In this document: positions 8,431 to 17,632 of the stretch, in pieces
Layout: every line of letters begins with the position of its first letter
Position numbering within the stretch: the stretch's first letter is position 1
Assembly (NCBI RefSeq): GCF_001457815.1
Contig: NZ_LN898221.1
Coordinates: 310,001-374,000 of the forward strand
From: Vitreoscilla massiliensis
Lineage (GTDB): Bacteria; Pseudomonadota; Gammaproteobacteria; Burkholderiales; Neisseriaceae
Length of the DNA stretch: 64,000 nt
Reading direction: 5' to 3'
The notes under the pieces: generated by a model
The model's input: only the letters and a program-made list of their open reading frames with translations
The model's database searches: none
Told to the model about the DNA's origin: nothing
Program-made: the position numbers and the translations under genes

Positions 8431-11400
8431 ATGTTGCACGATCGCTCCTTGGTAAAAGACAATTGTGGCTTCGGCTTAATCGCCCATTTAGAAGGCCAAC
8501 CCAGCCACAAAGTTGTCCGTACCGCTATTTTGGGTTTATCCCGCATGCAGCACCGTGGTGCCATCCTCTCGGATGGAAAAACCGGTGATGGTTGCGGCCT
8601 ACTCTTACAAATGCCCAAATCCTTCTTCCAAATCGTCGCTGAAGAGAATCATGTACATCTTGCAAAAAACTTTGCAGTTGGCATGATTTTTTTTCCCCAA
8701 GACGATGCACTCGAAGCCGAATACAAGGCCATCATTGAAGAAGAATTCCTGCAAGAAACCTTACAAGTGGCATGGTGGCGCGATGTGCCCGTGGATGCCA
8801 GCATTTTGGGTTCCATTGCCTTAGAATCAATGCCGCGCATCCGCCAAGTCTTTGTCAATGCCCCATCGGGCTGGCGTGAAAAAGACATGGAACGCCGCAT
8901 GTTCATCACCCGTCGCCGCATTGAAAAACGCATCGCGCACGAAGATTTTTATGTGTGCAGCATGTCCAACCAAGTGATGATATACAAAGGCTTGTGCATG
9001 CCCAAAGACTTGCCTAAGTTCTATTTGGACTTGGGTGACTTGCGCATGCAATCGGCCATTTGCCTGTTCCACCAACGCTTCTCGACCAATACCTTACCGA
9101 AATGGAAATTGGCGCAGCCTTTCCGTTACTTGGCGCACAATGGTGAAATCAACACCATTTCTGCCAACCGTGCTTGGGCACAAGCGCGTGCGTACAAATA
9201 CCGCACGCCATTGATTCCCGATTTGCAAACCGCCGCGCCGTTTGTCAATAACTCAGGTTCGGATTCGAGCTCGCTCGACAATATGTTGGAATTGTTCGTC
9301 AATGGCGGCATGGACTTGTTCCGCGCCATGCGTTTGTTGGTGCCACCAGCATGGCAAAACAACCCTGACATGGACGCCGAATTGCGCGGCTTCTACGACT
9401 TCAACTCCATGCACATGGAGCCTTGGGATGGCCCTGCTGGCATCGTGTTGTCTGACGGTCGCTATGCGGCCTGTACGCTAGACCGCAACGGCTTGCGCCC
9501 TGCTCGTTATGTGATTACCGATGACAAGTTAATGACCATCGCGTCTGAAGTCGGCATTTGGGATTACGCACCCGATGAAGTGGTGTCTAAAGGCCGTGTT
9601 GGCCCCGGTCAATTGCTGGTGATTGATACCCGCAGCGGCAAATTGATGCACTCGCACGAAATCGACAACGAGCTCAAAGCCCGCCACCCTTACCGTGAGT
9701 GGTTGGACAAAAATGTGTTGCGTTTGATTCCATTTGAACAAATGCCTGACGATGAGGTTGGTGATGCGTGGCTGAACCAAGCCGAATTGGATATTTTCCA
9801 AAAACAATTTGGTTACAACCAAGAAGAATTGGAAAACGTGTTGCGCATCTTGGGCGAAAACGGTCAAGAAGCCGTTGGCTCTATGGGCGACGATGCACCG
9901 TTTGCGGTGTTCTCGCACAAATCGCGTTTGGTTTACGATTACTTCCGCCAATACTTCGCGCAAGTGACCAACCCACCGATAGACCCATTGCGTGAAGCGC
10001 ATGTGATGAGTTTGGCCACTTCGATAGGCCGCGAAATGTCGGTGTTCTTTGAAGCCGAAGGCATGTCCAGTCGTGTGAACTTCAAATCGCCGGTATTGAT
10101 GTATTCCGACATGCAGCAATTGTTGCGTTTGCCAGCCAAAGACTACCAACACCAAGTATTAAAAGCGGTTTACAACCCCAACACCACCAGCTTACAGGAC
10201 GCCATCAAACGCTTGTGTGATGAAGCCGTAGAAGCGGTGAAAGGCGGCGCGGTCTTGTTGATTGTGTCTGACCGTGAAATCGGCAAAGATTTGATCCAAA
10301 TTCCAGCGCCTTTGTCTGTCGGTGCCATCCAACAACGCTTGGTGGAAACCAATTTGCGTTGCGATGCCAACATCGTGGTGGAAACCGGTTCGGCGCGTGA
10401 CCCACACCATTTTGCTGTGTTAATCGGCTTGGGTGCGACCGCGGTTTACCCTTATTTGGCGTATGAATCTTTGGCCAATATGGTGGCGCGTGGTGCCATC
10501 AGCAAACCTTTGCGCGTGGTCACTGCCAACTTCCGCAACGGCATTAACAAAGGCCTGTACAAAATCATGTCGAAAATGGGCATTTCCACCATTTCGTCTT
10601 ATCGCTGCGCCCGTTTGTTTGAATTGGTGGGCATTGGCAATGAAGTGGCCGACTTGTGCTTCAAAGGCATGGTCAGCCGCATCAATGGCGCCGGCTTTAG
10701 CGAGTTGGAAGGCGATTTGAAACGCTTCCACAAAACCGCATGGCGCAAGAGCCAAACCTTGGATGCGGGCGGCTTCTTGAAATACAAACCACAAGGCGAG
10801 TACCACATGTACAACCCTGATGTGGTCAATACCTTGCAACGTGCGGTCAATTCTGGCGACTACCAAGACTACCGCGCTTACGCCGATGTGGTGAACAACC
10901 GCCCTGCGTCGACCATACGCGATTTGCTCCGTGTGAAAACTGAAAACGCCACCGCCATTGATGTGGCCAAAGTGGAAGCAGCCGAAAATCTGTACAGCCG
11001 TTTTGACTCGGCCGCGATGTCAATCGGCGCCTTGAGCCCAGAAGCACACGAAGCCTTGGCCACTGCCATGAACCGCTTGGGTGGTTTCTCCAACTCAGGT
11101 GAAGGCGGCGAAGACCCGAAACGCTACGGTACCGAACAGGTTTCGCGCATCAAACAAGTGGCTTCAGGCCGCTTTGGTGTGACCCCTGCTTACTTGATGA
11201 GCGCCGATGTCATCCAAATCAAAGTGGCACAAGGCGCCAAACCAGGTGAAGGCGGCCAATTGCCGGGCGACAAAGTCACCCCTTACATCGCGCAACTGCG
11301 TTATGCCGTACCCGGTTCAACCTTGATTTCGCCGCCACCGCACCACGACATATACTCGATTGAAGACTTGGCACAGTTGATTTTCGATTTGAAACAAATC

Positions 11401-12891
11401 AACCCAACCGCCTTGATTTCGGTGAAATTGGTGTCTTTACCGGGCGTGGGCACCATCGCAACCGGTGTGGCCAAAGCCTATGCCGACTTGATTACCATCT
11501 CGGGTTACGACGGCGGTACCGGCGCATCGCCATTGACTTCGGTAAAATACGCCGGCAGTCCGTGGGAATTGGGTTTGGCCGAGGCACAACAAGCATTGGT
11601 GGAAAACAATTTGCGCCACAAAGTGCGTTTGCAAGTCGATGGCGGCCTGAAAACTGGCTTGGATATCGTTAAAGCGGCGATTTTGGGTGCAGAAAGCTTT
11701 GGCTTCGGCACGGGTCCTATGGTGGCCTTGGGCTGTCGTTACTTGCGCATTTGCCACTTGAACAACTGCGCTACCGGCGTGGCCACCCAAGACGACACTT
11801 TGCGTCGCCAACACTTCCACGGCTTGCCTGAAAAAGCGATGAATTACTTCAAATTCATTGCCCAAGACGTGCGCGAGATTTTGGCTTCATTGGGGGTGGA
11901 AAAACTCACCGATTTGATAGGCCGTACCGACTTGTTGGAATTGGTCGAAGGTCAAACCGACAAACAACGCGGCTTGGACTTGTCTGGTTTGCTTTATGCG
12001 CCAGTTGTGCCTGAAGGTTCGGCGCGCCATTGCACCCAAACCAACCCGCCGTTTGACAAAGGTTTGCTCAACCAAGCCATTGTCGAATCGACTGCGAAGG
12101 CTTTGGAACAAGGCAAAAACGTGCAGCAACACTTTGACATTTGCAATTTGGACCGCTCGGTCGGCGCCACCGTGTCTGGCATCATCGCCAAACAATTTGG
12201 CAACCGTGGTCGCATTGAGCAAAGCATAGACTTGCACTTCAATGGCACCGCTGGCCAAAGCTTCGGCGTGTGGTTGGCAGGCTCGGTGAATCTGTACTTA
12301 ACGGGCGATGCCAACGACTATGTCGGCAAAGGCATGGCTGGCGGTCAAATCGTCATCCGTCCGCACAACGGCACCGCGTTCAAAGCCGAAGAAGCCACCA
12401 TCGCTGGCAACACCTGCTTGTATGGTGCCACTGGCGGCGCTTTGTACGCCTCAGGCTGTGTCGGCGAACGCTTTGGTGTGCGCAATTCTGGCGCCACTGC
12501 CGTGGTAGAAGGCATAGGCGACAATGGTTGCGAATACATGACCGGCGGCGTGGTGACGGTGTTGGGTAAAACCGGCATCAACTTCGGTGCGGGCATGACT
12601 GGTGGTTTTGCTTACATCTTGGATGTCGATGGCGGCTTTACCGGCCGCATCAATGGCGAAATGGTGGAAGGCTTGTCCATCCGCGATTTGCCTATGCACC
12701 AAGAGCACTTGCGCGGCTTAATCGACACCCATGTGCAATTGACCCAAAGCAATGTGGGTGAACGCATTTTGGCCGATTGGGAAGCCTACATCGACCAATT
12801 TGTGTTGGTGAAACCGAAAGCCAATGACGTGAATGCCTTATTGGGCCACAAACGCCGCAGCGTCACCGAATTGCGTGCCGTTACCCAATAA
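8431..12891 (+). CDS. gltB: glutamate synthase (NADPH) large subunit
   Basis: The large GOGAT subunit: hydrolyses glutamine and transfers the amide to 2-oxoglutarate, giving glutamate. At 1486 aa it is full length. The propeptide is short (MLHDRSLVKDN), and the catalytic nucleophile Cys follows in CGFGLIAH. The amidotransferase domain reaches about residue 430, followed by a central domain. The FMN-binding synthase domain (about 830-1200) carries the 3Fe-4S cysteines in CRYLRICHLNNC. The C-terminal part is the glycine-rich GXGXG helix (about 1250-1440). A partial DUS (GCGGCCTGTA) is at about 9466. gltD follows after a DUS hairpin. Confidence 0.97.
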   Translation: MLHDRSLVKDNCGFGLIAHLEGQPSHKVVRTAILGLSRMQHRGAILSDGKTGDGCGLLLQMPKSFFQIVAEENHVHLAKNFAVGMIFFPQDDALEAEYKAIIEEEFLQETLQVAWWRDVPVDASILGSIALESMPRIRQVFVNAPSGWREKDMERRMFITRRRIEKRIAHEDFYVCSMSNQVMIYKGLCMPKDLPKFYLDLGDLRMQSAICLFHQRFSTNTLPKWKLAQPFRYLAHNGEINTISANRAWAQARAYKYRTPLIPDLQTAAPFVNNSGSDSSSLDNMLELFVNGGMDLFRAMRLLVPPAWQNNPDMDAELRGFYDFNSMHMEPWDGPAGIVLSDGRYAACTLDRNGLRPARYVITDDKLMTIASEVGIWDYAPDEVVSKGRVGPGQLLVIDTRSGKLMHSHEIDNELKARHPYREWLDKNVLRLIPFEQMPDDEVGDAWLNQAELDIFQKQFGYNQEELENVLRILGENGQEAVGSMGDDAPFAVFSHKSRLVYDYFRQYFAQVTNPPIDPLREAHVMSLATSIGREMSVFFEAEGMSSRVNFKSPVLMYSDMQQLLRLPAKDYQHQVLKAVYNPNTTSLQDAIKRLCDEAVEAVKGGAVLLIVSDREIGKDLIQIPAPLSVGAIQQRLVETNLRCDANIVVETGSARDPHHFAVLIGLGATAVYPYLAYESLANMVARGAISKPLRVVTANFRNGINKGLYKIMSKMGISTISSYRCARLFELVGIGNEVADLCFKGMVSRINGAGFSELEGDLKRFHKTAWRKSQTLDAGGFLKYKPQGEYHMYNPDVVNTLQRAVNSGDYQDYRAYADVVNNRPASTIRDLLRVKTENATAIDVAKVEAAENLYSRFDSAAMSIGALSPEAHEALATAMNRLGGFSNSGEGGEDPKRYGTEQVSRIKQVASGRFGVTPAYLMSADVIQIKVAQGAKPGEGGQLPGDKVTPYIAQLRYAVPGSTLISPPPHHDIYSIEDLAQLIFDLKQINPTALISVKLVSLPGVGTIATGVAKAYADLITISGYDGGTGASPLTSVKYAGSPWELGLAEAQQALVENNLRHKVRLQVDGGLKTGLDIVKAAILGAESFGFGTGPMVALGCRYLRICHLNNCATGVATQDDTLRRQHFHGLPEKAMNYFKFIAQDVREILASLGVEKLTDLIGRTDLLELVEGQTDKQRGLDLSGLLYAPVVPEGSARHCTQTNPPFDKGLLNQAIVESTAKALEQGKNVQQHFDICNLDRSVGATVSGIIAKQFGNRGRIEQSIDLHFNGTAGQSFGVWLAGSVNLYLTGDANDYVGKGMAGGQIVIRPHNGTAFKAEEATIAGNTCLYGATGGALYASGCVGERFGVRNSGATAVVEGIGDNGCEYMTGGVVTVLGKTGINFGAGMTGGFAYILDVDGGFTGRINGEMVEGLSIRDLPMHQEHLRGLIDTHVQLTQSNVGERILADWEAYIDQFVLVKPKANDVNALLGHKRRSVTELRAVTQ

Positions 12892-12902
12892 ACCAGCGCC
12901 CA

Positions 12903-12941
12903 AAGCGGCCTGTAAGCCCCACTTGACTTTACAGGCCGCTT
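12903..12941 (+). terminator. DUS inverted pair between gltB and gltD
   Basis: AAGCGGCCTGTAA and its complement with a 13-base loop. Because gltD needs to be expressed with gltB, this hairpin may be a partial terminator or simply a DUS site. Confidence 0.6.
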
Positions 12942-12968
12942 GTTAAGACCAAAACTAGGAACACCCTC

Positions 12969-14378
12969 ATGTCGCAACAAGAAAATGTTTACCAATTTAT
13001 CGACTTACCGCGCGTAGACCCGCCCAAAAAACCCCTGTCTGCGCGTACCAGCACGTTTGTGGAAATTTACCAAAGCTTTACCGCCACCCAAGCCGCCTCG
13101 CAATCTGACCGCTGTTTGGGCTGTGGCAATCCATATTGCCAACACAAATGCCCGTTGCACAACAACATTCCCAACTGGCTGCGTTTGGCTTACCAAGGTC
13201 GCATCATCGAAGCGGCCGAATTGGCGCACTCGACCAACAGCTTGCCAGAAGTGTGTGGCCGCGTGTGTCCACAAGACCGCTTGTGCGAAGGCGCGTGCAC
13301 GTTGAACGATGAATTTGGCGCCGTCACCATCGGCAGCGTCGAAAAATACATCACCGAAACCGCGTTTGCGCAAGGCTGGCGTCCGACTGTGCAACCTTTG
13401 GAAGCCGATGCCAAACGCGTGGCGGTGATTGGTGCAGGCCCTGCAGGCTTGGGTTGTGCCGATGTGCTGATTCGCAATGGCGTGGCCGTGACTGTGTATG
13501 AGCGCGCGCCCGAAATTGGCGGCTTGCTCACCTTCGGCATCCCTGCGTTCAAATTGGAAAAAGAAGTGTTGATACGCCGCCGCGAAGTGTTCACCGAAAT
13601 GGGCATCGAATTCAAACTCGGTGTCAATGTGGGCGTGGACGTGACTTTGGAACAATTGGCGGCCGAATACGATGCCGTGTTCATAGGTGTCGGCACTTAC
13701 CAAGGCATGCAAGCCGATTTGCCGAACGAAGACGCCGACGGCGTGTACTCGGCCTTGCCATTTTTGATTGGCAATACCGAAGACTTGATGGGCTACGACA
13801 ACGGCAATTTTGTCTCCATGCAAGGCAAACGCGTGGTGGTCTTGGGTGGTGGTGACACCGCCATGGACTGCGTGCGCACCTCCATCCGCCAAGAAGCGGC
13901 CGAAGTCATCTGTGCCTACCGCCGCGATGCCGACAATATGCCCGGTTCACGCAAAGAATTCCAAAACGCCAAAGAAGAAGGCGTGAAATTCAAATTCAAT
14001 GCCCAACCGGTGGCCATCGAAACCGATGCCGCAGGCAAAGTCACCGGTATCAAAATGGTGAAAACGCAAATGGGTGCACCGGATGAACGCGGCCGTCGCC
14101 GCGCCGAAATCGTGGCTGGCTCGGAAGAAGTGTTGGCTTGCGATGCGGTAATTGTCGCCTTTGGTTTTGCGCCACACGCGATGCCATGGTTGCAAGCTGT
14201 GGGTGTGAACGTGGACAGCCGCGGTCGCATCGCCCAAGAAGGTGAGCTGAAACAGCAAACAGCCAATGCCAAAATCTTCGCCGGTGGTGACGTTACCCGT
14301 GGCTCAGACTTGGTGGTAACCGCCGTGGCCGAAGGCCGCGACGCTGCCCAAAGCATCTTGGAATACTTGGACATTTAA
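12969..14378 (+). CDS. gltD: glutamate synthase small subunit
   Basis: The 469 aa electron-input subunit passes electrons from NADPH through FAD and two 4Fe-4S clusters to GltB. N-terminal cluster cysteines are visible in CLGCGNPYCQHKCPLH and CGRVCPQDRLCEGAC. The FAD site is GAGPAGLGCADVL (about 156), the NADPH site is VLGGGDTAMDCVR (about 291), and the second FAD motif is GGDVTRG near the end. The ribosome site AGGA precedes ATG 12969. It is co-directional with gltB and surely partners it. Confidence 0.97.
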   Translation: MSQQENVYQFIDLPRVDPPKKPLSARTSTFVEIYQSFTATQAASQSDRCLGCGNPYCQHKCPLHNNIPNWLRLAYQGRIIEAAELAHSTNSLPEVCGRVCPQDRLCEGACTLNDEFGAVTIGSVEKYITETAFAQGWRPTVQPLEADAKRVAVIGAGPAGLGCADVLIRNGVAVTVYERAPEIGGLLTFGIPAFKLEKEVLIRRREVFTEMGIEFKLGVNVGVDVTLEQLAAEYDAVFIGVGTYQGMQADLPNEDADGVYSALPFLIGNTEDLMGYDNGNFVSMQGKRVVVLGGGDTAMDCVRTSIRQEAAEVICAYRRDADNMPGSRKEFQNAKEEGVKFKFNAQPVAIETDAAGKVTGIKMVKTQMGAPDERGRRRAEIVAGSEEVLACDAVIVAFGFAPHAMPWLQAVGVNVDSRGRIAQEGELKQQTANAKIFAGGDVTRGSDLVVTAVAEGRDAAQSILEYLDI

Positions 14379-14403
14379 TCCCTTATCTTGCTTGAGATAA
14401 CAT

Positions 14404-14433
14404 AAGCGGCCTGTAAGCATTTACAGGCCGCTT
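14404..14433. terminator. DUS inverted pair after gltD
   Basis: AAGCGGCCTGTAA and its complement with a 4-base loop, followed by TTTT. It lies between convergent gltD and the merR-type gene, so it can serve both. Confidence 0.75.
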
Positions 14434-14455
14434 TTAGCATGGCTAAAACAGACTC

Positions 14456-14848
14456 TTACTGCTGCTGTGGCAATACCTCGTTTAACAAGGCTTGAAACTC
14501 AGGGCAGTCCAAATGTTGCGCATGAGCACACGCCGACAAATGCTGTAACAAGGCTTGCATGGTTTGCAAATGCCGTATTTGCTCGGCCACTGCTTGTGCT
14601 TGCAGGTTAAACGTCTCGCGCCGCACCGCAATCTGACTGCTTAAACCAAACGCCGCATCGATTTGTTGCAGCGACATGCCCACTTTTTGCCCCAAGTGGA
14701 TGAGGCGCAGATTCAACCACACCCCATCGGCATACACCCGCTTTAAACCACTGCGGCTCACCGCCGTAATCAAACCGCGGCTGTCGTAATAGCGCAAAGT
14801 ATGCGCGGCGATGCCGCTTTGTTTAGCCAATGTGGCGATGTCTATCAT
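14456..14848 (-). CDS. MerR family transcriptional regulator
   Basis: A 130 aa protein with the MerR winged-helix N-terminus (DIATLAKQSGIAAHTLRYYDSRGLI), then RVYADGVWLNLRLIHLGQKVG and a coiled dimer helix. Two cysteines, in SACAHAQHLDCPEF, could bind an effector, but the classical metal-sensing Cys pattern is not clear. No intact target gene is adjacent. The region that should hold its promoter runs straight into a relic of a DUF2938-type membrane gene. Confidence 0.88.
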   Translation of the reverse strand: MIDIATLAKQSGIAAHTLRYYDSRGLITAVSRSGLKRVYADGVWLNLRLIHLGQKVGMSLQQIDAAFGLSSQIAVRRETFNLQAQAVAEQIRHLQTMQALLQHLSACAHAQHLDCPEFQALLNEVLPQQQ

Positions 14849-14850
14849 GT

Positions 14851-15036
14851 ATGCATTCCCTCTGTTTGTATGGCAGCGCCACCGCAGTGTTACCGTTTTT
14901 CATCATGCAACCCTTAATGGGCATGGGCATCGCCGCCCGCAATACCGCCACGCCGTGGCGCAATCGTGGCAAGTCTCTTGTTGTCCATGTTTTATTTGGC
15001 CTCAGTGTGTATGTGGTCGCACAACTGCTGTATTAA
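14851..15036 (+). pseudogene. C-terminal relic of a DUF2938-like membrane protein
   Basis: Only the last membrane-spanning part of a protein is present: LPFFIMQPLMGMGIAARNTA, TPWRNRGKSL, then VVHVLFGLSVYVVAQLL and a stop. This matches my memory of the end of DUF2938 family proteins. The missing N-terminal part and the abrupt junction with the divergent merR start suggest a deletion. There is no convincing ribosome site, so I treat it as a remnant. Confidence 0.5.
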
Positions 15037-15040
15037 ACAT

Positions 15041-15078
15041 GCGGCCTGTAAAGCTGATACTGGGTTTACAGGCCGCTT
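15041..15078. terminator. DUS inverted pair
   Basis: GCGGCCTGTAA (15041-15051) and its complement (15066-15076) with a 14-base loop that contributes extra pairing, just after the DUF2938 relic. Confidence 0.65.
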
Positions 15079-15281
15079 AATGTGTTCAATCTGGCTCTGA
15101 TATCCAACACCACGCTTTGTATGTTTGATTGCCAGAAACACACTGATGCCAGCAAATGCACAAAGCTTAAGACACATCAATATTGCAAGACTAGAGTTTA
15201 GATACAGTTGCCTCATTTTGCGCTGACGCTGTGCTGCAATCAGCCCAAAGCAATGGTCAATCATATTCAAAGGAACAAACA

Positions 15282-15725
15282 ATGGCTTTAGAAATGTGGA
15301 TAGATGGTTTAATCAAAGGCGACGAGCCTGTCTTGCCGGTGGCACGCGATGCGATGATGCTCAATGGCTTGTCGGTCATCGATGCCATAGAGTCGCATGT
15401 ACACTGGCGCAACAAATGGTTCAAAGCCTTGCGTTTAGAAGATCCAAACGCCAAAGACGCGGAAAAAATTGCCTGCGACCATTTGTGCCAAGTCGGCCAA
15501 TGGATTTATTCCTCTGGCAAAGTCTATGAGCACTTGCCCGAATACGCCGACTTAAAACAACGCCATGCCGCCTTCCATGTCTGCGCCAGTGAAGCGGTCA
15601 ATCTGCACAATAAAGGCGAATTTTTAGAAGCCGTGGCCTTGGCCATGGGGCCGCTCAGTGTGTCATCCAAGACTGTGGCTGTTGGCTTTGTCAATCTGTT
15701 TAAAGCCAGCGCCAGCAAAGCCTAA
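15282..15725 (+). CDS. stand-alone CZB (chemoreceptor zinc-binding) domain protein
   Basis: A 147 aa cytoplasmic protein made of one CZB domain. The expected zinc ligands are in order: His in ESHVHWRNKW (about 39), Cys in ACDHLCQVGQW (about 63) and two His in RHAAFHVC (about 95-99). CZB domains sense zinc or oxidants in chemoreceptors and diguanylate cyclases. Here no output domain is attached, so it may act on a partner. Ribosome site AAAGGA precedes ATG 15282. The gene is a single unit bounded by DUS hairpins. Confidence 0.8.
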   Translation: MALEMWIDGLIKGDEPVLPVARDAMMLNGLSVIDAIESHVHWRNKWFKALRLEDPNAKDAEKIACDHLCQVGQWIYSSGKVYEHLPEYADLKQRHAAFHVCASEAVNLHNKGEFLEAVALAMGPLSVSSKTVAVGFVNLFKASASKA

Positions 15726-15756
15726 ACACACTCACAATAAACTGCTGTACATCAAC

Positions 15757-15785
15757 AAGCGGCCTGTAACGATTACAGGCCGCTT
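15757..15785. terminator. DUS inverted pair
   Basis: AAGCGGCCTGTAA and its complement with a 3-base loop, between the convergent CZB gene and the SDR gene. Confidence 0.75.
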
Positions 15786-15793
15786 GTTTGGTT

Positions 15794-16399
15794 TCAATAC
15801 CCCACTTTAAACACTTGTCCGGTTTGTATGCCGGCGATGCTGCGCTCGTAGGCCCGTGCTGCTTCGGCGCCGGCGACACTGCCAAAACCAGGAAAATACG
15901 GTGCGAAATCAGGCAAGGCTTCGGTCAACACATTCGGGCTGACGGCATTGATGCGAATGCGGTTGGGCAATTCCAACGCCGCCGCTTGCACAAAACCTTC
16001 CAAGCCCAGATTCACCGCCGTGGCGTTCACACCTGCGGCGATGGGTTGGTGCCCAGTAATGCCGGTAGTCAAAGTAATCGAGCCACCTGCGTTTACAAAG
16101 GCTAGTCCGATCAAAGCCAAACGCACTTGGCCCAAGAATTTGTCTTGCAAACCCAACATAAATTGCTCAGTACTCATGCTGCTCAAGGGTTCAAAACTCA
16201 CCACACCGGCAGTGGAAACAATCGCATCGACCGTGCCGGTACGAGCAAACAAAGCGCGCACACTGGCATCGTCGCGGATGTCGACCCGCTCCATGCCACT
16301 GTTGCGACTGGCGGTGATGATGTCGTGACCTAAAGCCTGCAAATGCTTCACCACAGCTTGTCCCAAGATACCTGAAGCACCTACCACAATGATTTTCAT
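15794..16399 (-). CDS. short-chain dehydrogenase/reductase
   Basis: A 201 aa Rossmann-fold protein. It begins MKIIVVGASGILGQAVVKHL, a dinucleotide-binding glycine motif. The STAGV motif is near 66, and the catalytic-region Tyr-Lys seems replaced in GVNATAVNLGLEGF, as in many short atypical SDRs. RIRINAVSPNV is the conserved post-catalytic strand. The start at 16399 has AGGAAA upstream. It is divergent from a LysR gene, the usual arrangement for a regulator and its target. The substrate is unknown. Confidence 0.85.
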   Translation of the reverse strand: MKIIVVGASGILGQAVVKHLQALGHDIITASRNSGMERVDIRDDASVRALFARTGTVDAIVSTAGVVSFEPLSSMSTEQFMLGLQDKFLGQVRLALIGLAFVNAGGSITLTTGITGHQPIAAGVNATAVNLGLEGFVQAAALELPNRIRINAVSPNVLTEALPDFAPYFPGFGSVAGAEAARAYERSIAGIQTGQVFKVGY

Positions 16400-16452
16400 G
16401 TTATTTCCTGTGTTGTTTAACCATGTCGCCATTATTCTCCTAAGTTTTCATT

Positions 16453-16464
16453 GCATAAATATGC
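16453..16464. promoter_or_regulatory. LysR operator candidate
   Basis: GCATAAATATGC is a perfect palindrome in the divergent gap between the SDR and LysR genes and fits the spacing of a LysR-type box. Confidence 0.35.
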
Positions 16465-16511
16465 TATAAATTTGGAATAAATTAACTTTGAGTTAGCAAT
16501 GGTGGCGATTA

Positions 16512-17411
16512 ATGGACAAAATGCGTGCTTTAGAAGTGTTGGTGGCTGTGGTGGAAAGTGGCAGCTTCAGCAAGGCGGCAGACACACTCGGCATCTCGGC
16601 GGTGATGGTGGGCAAATACATTGCCGCCTTGGAGGCCGAAGTGGGCACACGCTTGATTGAGCGCAGCACGCGCCTGCAAAAACTCACCGCTGCTGGCAAC
16701 GCTTTTTACCAACAGGCCAAATTGACTTTGGCCCAATTGCAGCACACGTTTACCGTGGTAGAGCAGTTACAGGCCGCCCCCACGGGCACACTCAGCATCA
16801 GCGCCCCGCCCTCGTTTGGCGCACAAACCATCGCGCCTTTGAGCGCGGCCTTCCAAGCCTTGTATCCCGCCGTGAAAATCGTGCTGGATTTGAGCAACCG
16901 CCGCGTCGATGTGTTGCAAGAAGATGTCGACATCGCCATCCGCATCGGCGCCTTGCACACCGATGCCACCGTCGCCAAATACCTGTGCGCCTACCGCATG
17001 GCCATCGGTGCCGCGCCCGTGTATTTGCAGCAAGCTGGCACACCCCATAACTTGGATGACTTGTACCAACACCGCGTGCTGGTGCACAGGTTATGGCACG
17101 ACTTAGACCCGCAGCAATACCCGCATTTGCAAGCCTTGCAATTGATGCAAGAGCAATCGACGTTTGTCAGCAATGATGGGCTGGCCTTACGCATCGCTGC
17201 CGAGGCTGGCGCCGGCATCATCGTGCAACCCGAGGTATTGCTGCAAGACGCGTTTGCCAGCGGCCGCTTGCTGCGGGTATTGCCGCACATCACCTTGCCC
17301 GAACAGCCGGTGCATGTGTTGTACGCGCCGCACAGCAAGGCCTTGCCTAAGGTGGCGCTGTTTGTGCAATTTTTATTGCAGAACATAGAAACATATGTGC
17401 CGGTGGCTTAA
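16512..17411 (+). CDS. LysR family transcriptional regulator
   Basis: A 299 aa regulator. The winged helix-turn-helix is at about 1-60 (MRALEVLVAVVESGSFSKAA, VMVGKYIAALEAEVGTRLIE). The effector domain spans about 90-295 and includes GTLSISAPPSFGAQTIAPL and EDVDIAIRIG, typical of the AaeR/CrgA-like group. It is divergent from the SDR gene, which is its likely target. A DUS copy at about 16767 encodes LQAA. Confidence 0.93.
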   Translation: MDKMRALEVLVAVVESGSFSKAADTLGISAVMVGKYIAALEAEVGTRLIERSTRLQKLTAAGNAFYQQAKLTLAQLQHTFTVVEQLQAAPTGTLSISAPPSFGAQTIAPLSAAFQALYPAVKIVLDLSNRRVDVLQEDVDIAIRIGALHTDATVAKYLCAYRMAIGAAPVYLQQAGTPHNLDDLYQHRVLVHRLWHDLDPQQYPHLQALQLMQEQSTFVSNDGLALRIAAEAGAGIIVQPEVLLQDAFASGRLLRVLPHITLPEQPVHVLYAPHSKALPKVALFVQFLLQNIETYVPVA

Positions 17412-17514
17412 TCCAAGCTGCCAAACAGCAATCCCGTTTTGCGAAACAACATATAAAAAAAATAGGTTCAAACACAGCCGCATCAGCATATTGAGTTCGT
17501 GCTTCGCAGTAATT

Positions 17515-17546
17515 AAAGCGGCCTGTAAGTGTTTACAGACCGCTTT
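17515..17546. repeat. DUS inverted pair with one changed base
   Basis: The arms are AAAGCGGCCTGTAA and TTACAGACCGCTTT; the second arm has A in place of G, leaving one mispair. It marks the boundary of the AT-rich island that follows. Confidence 0.7.
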
Positions 17547-17632
17547 AATATCAAGTTAATAATACAATATTAATTATCAATTTAAATATAATGATAACCA
17601 ATATTATTTAATAACTTCAATAATATTGAATG

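Noticed and set aside
12969..13892. 295-codon minus-strand frame opposite gltD
   Set aside because: A His/Ala-rich shadow of the well-supported gltD gene.
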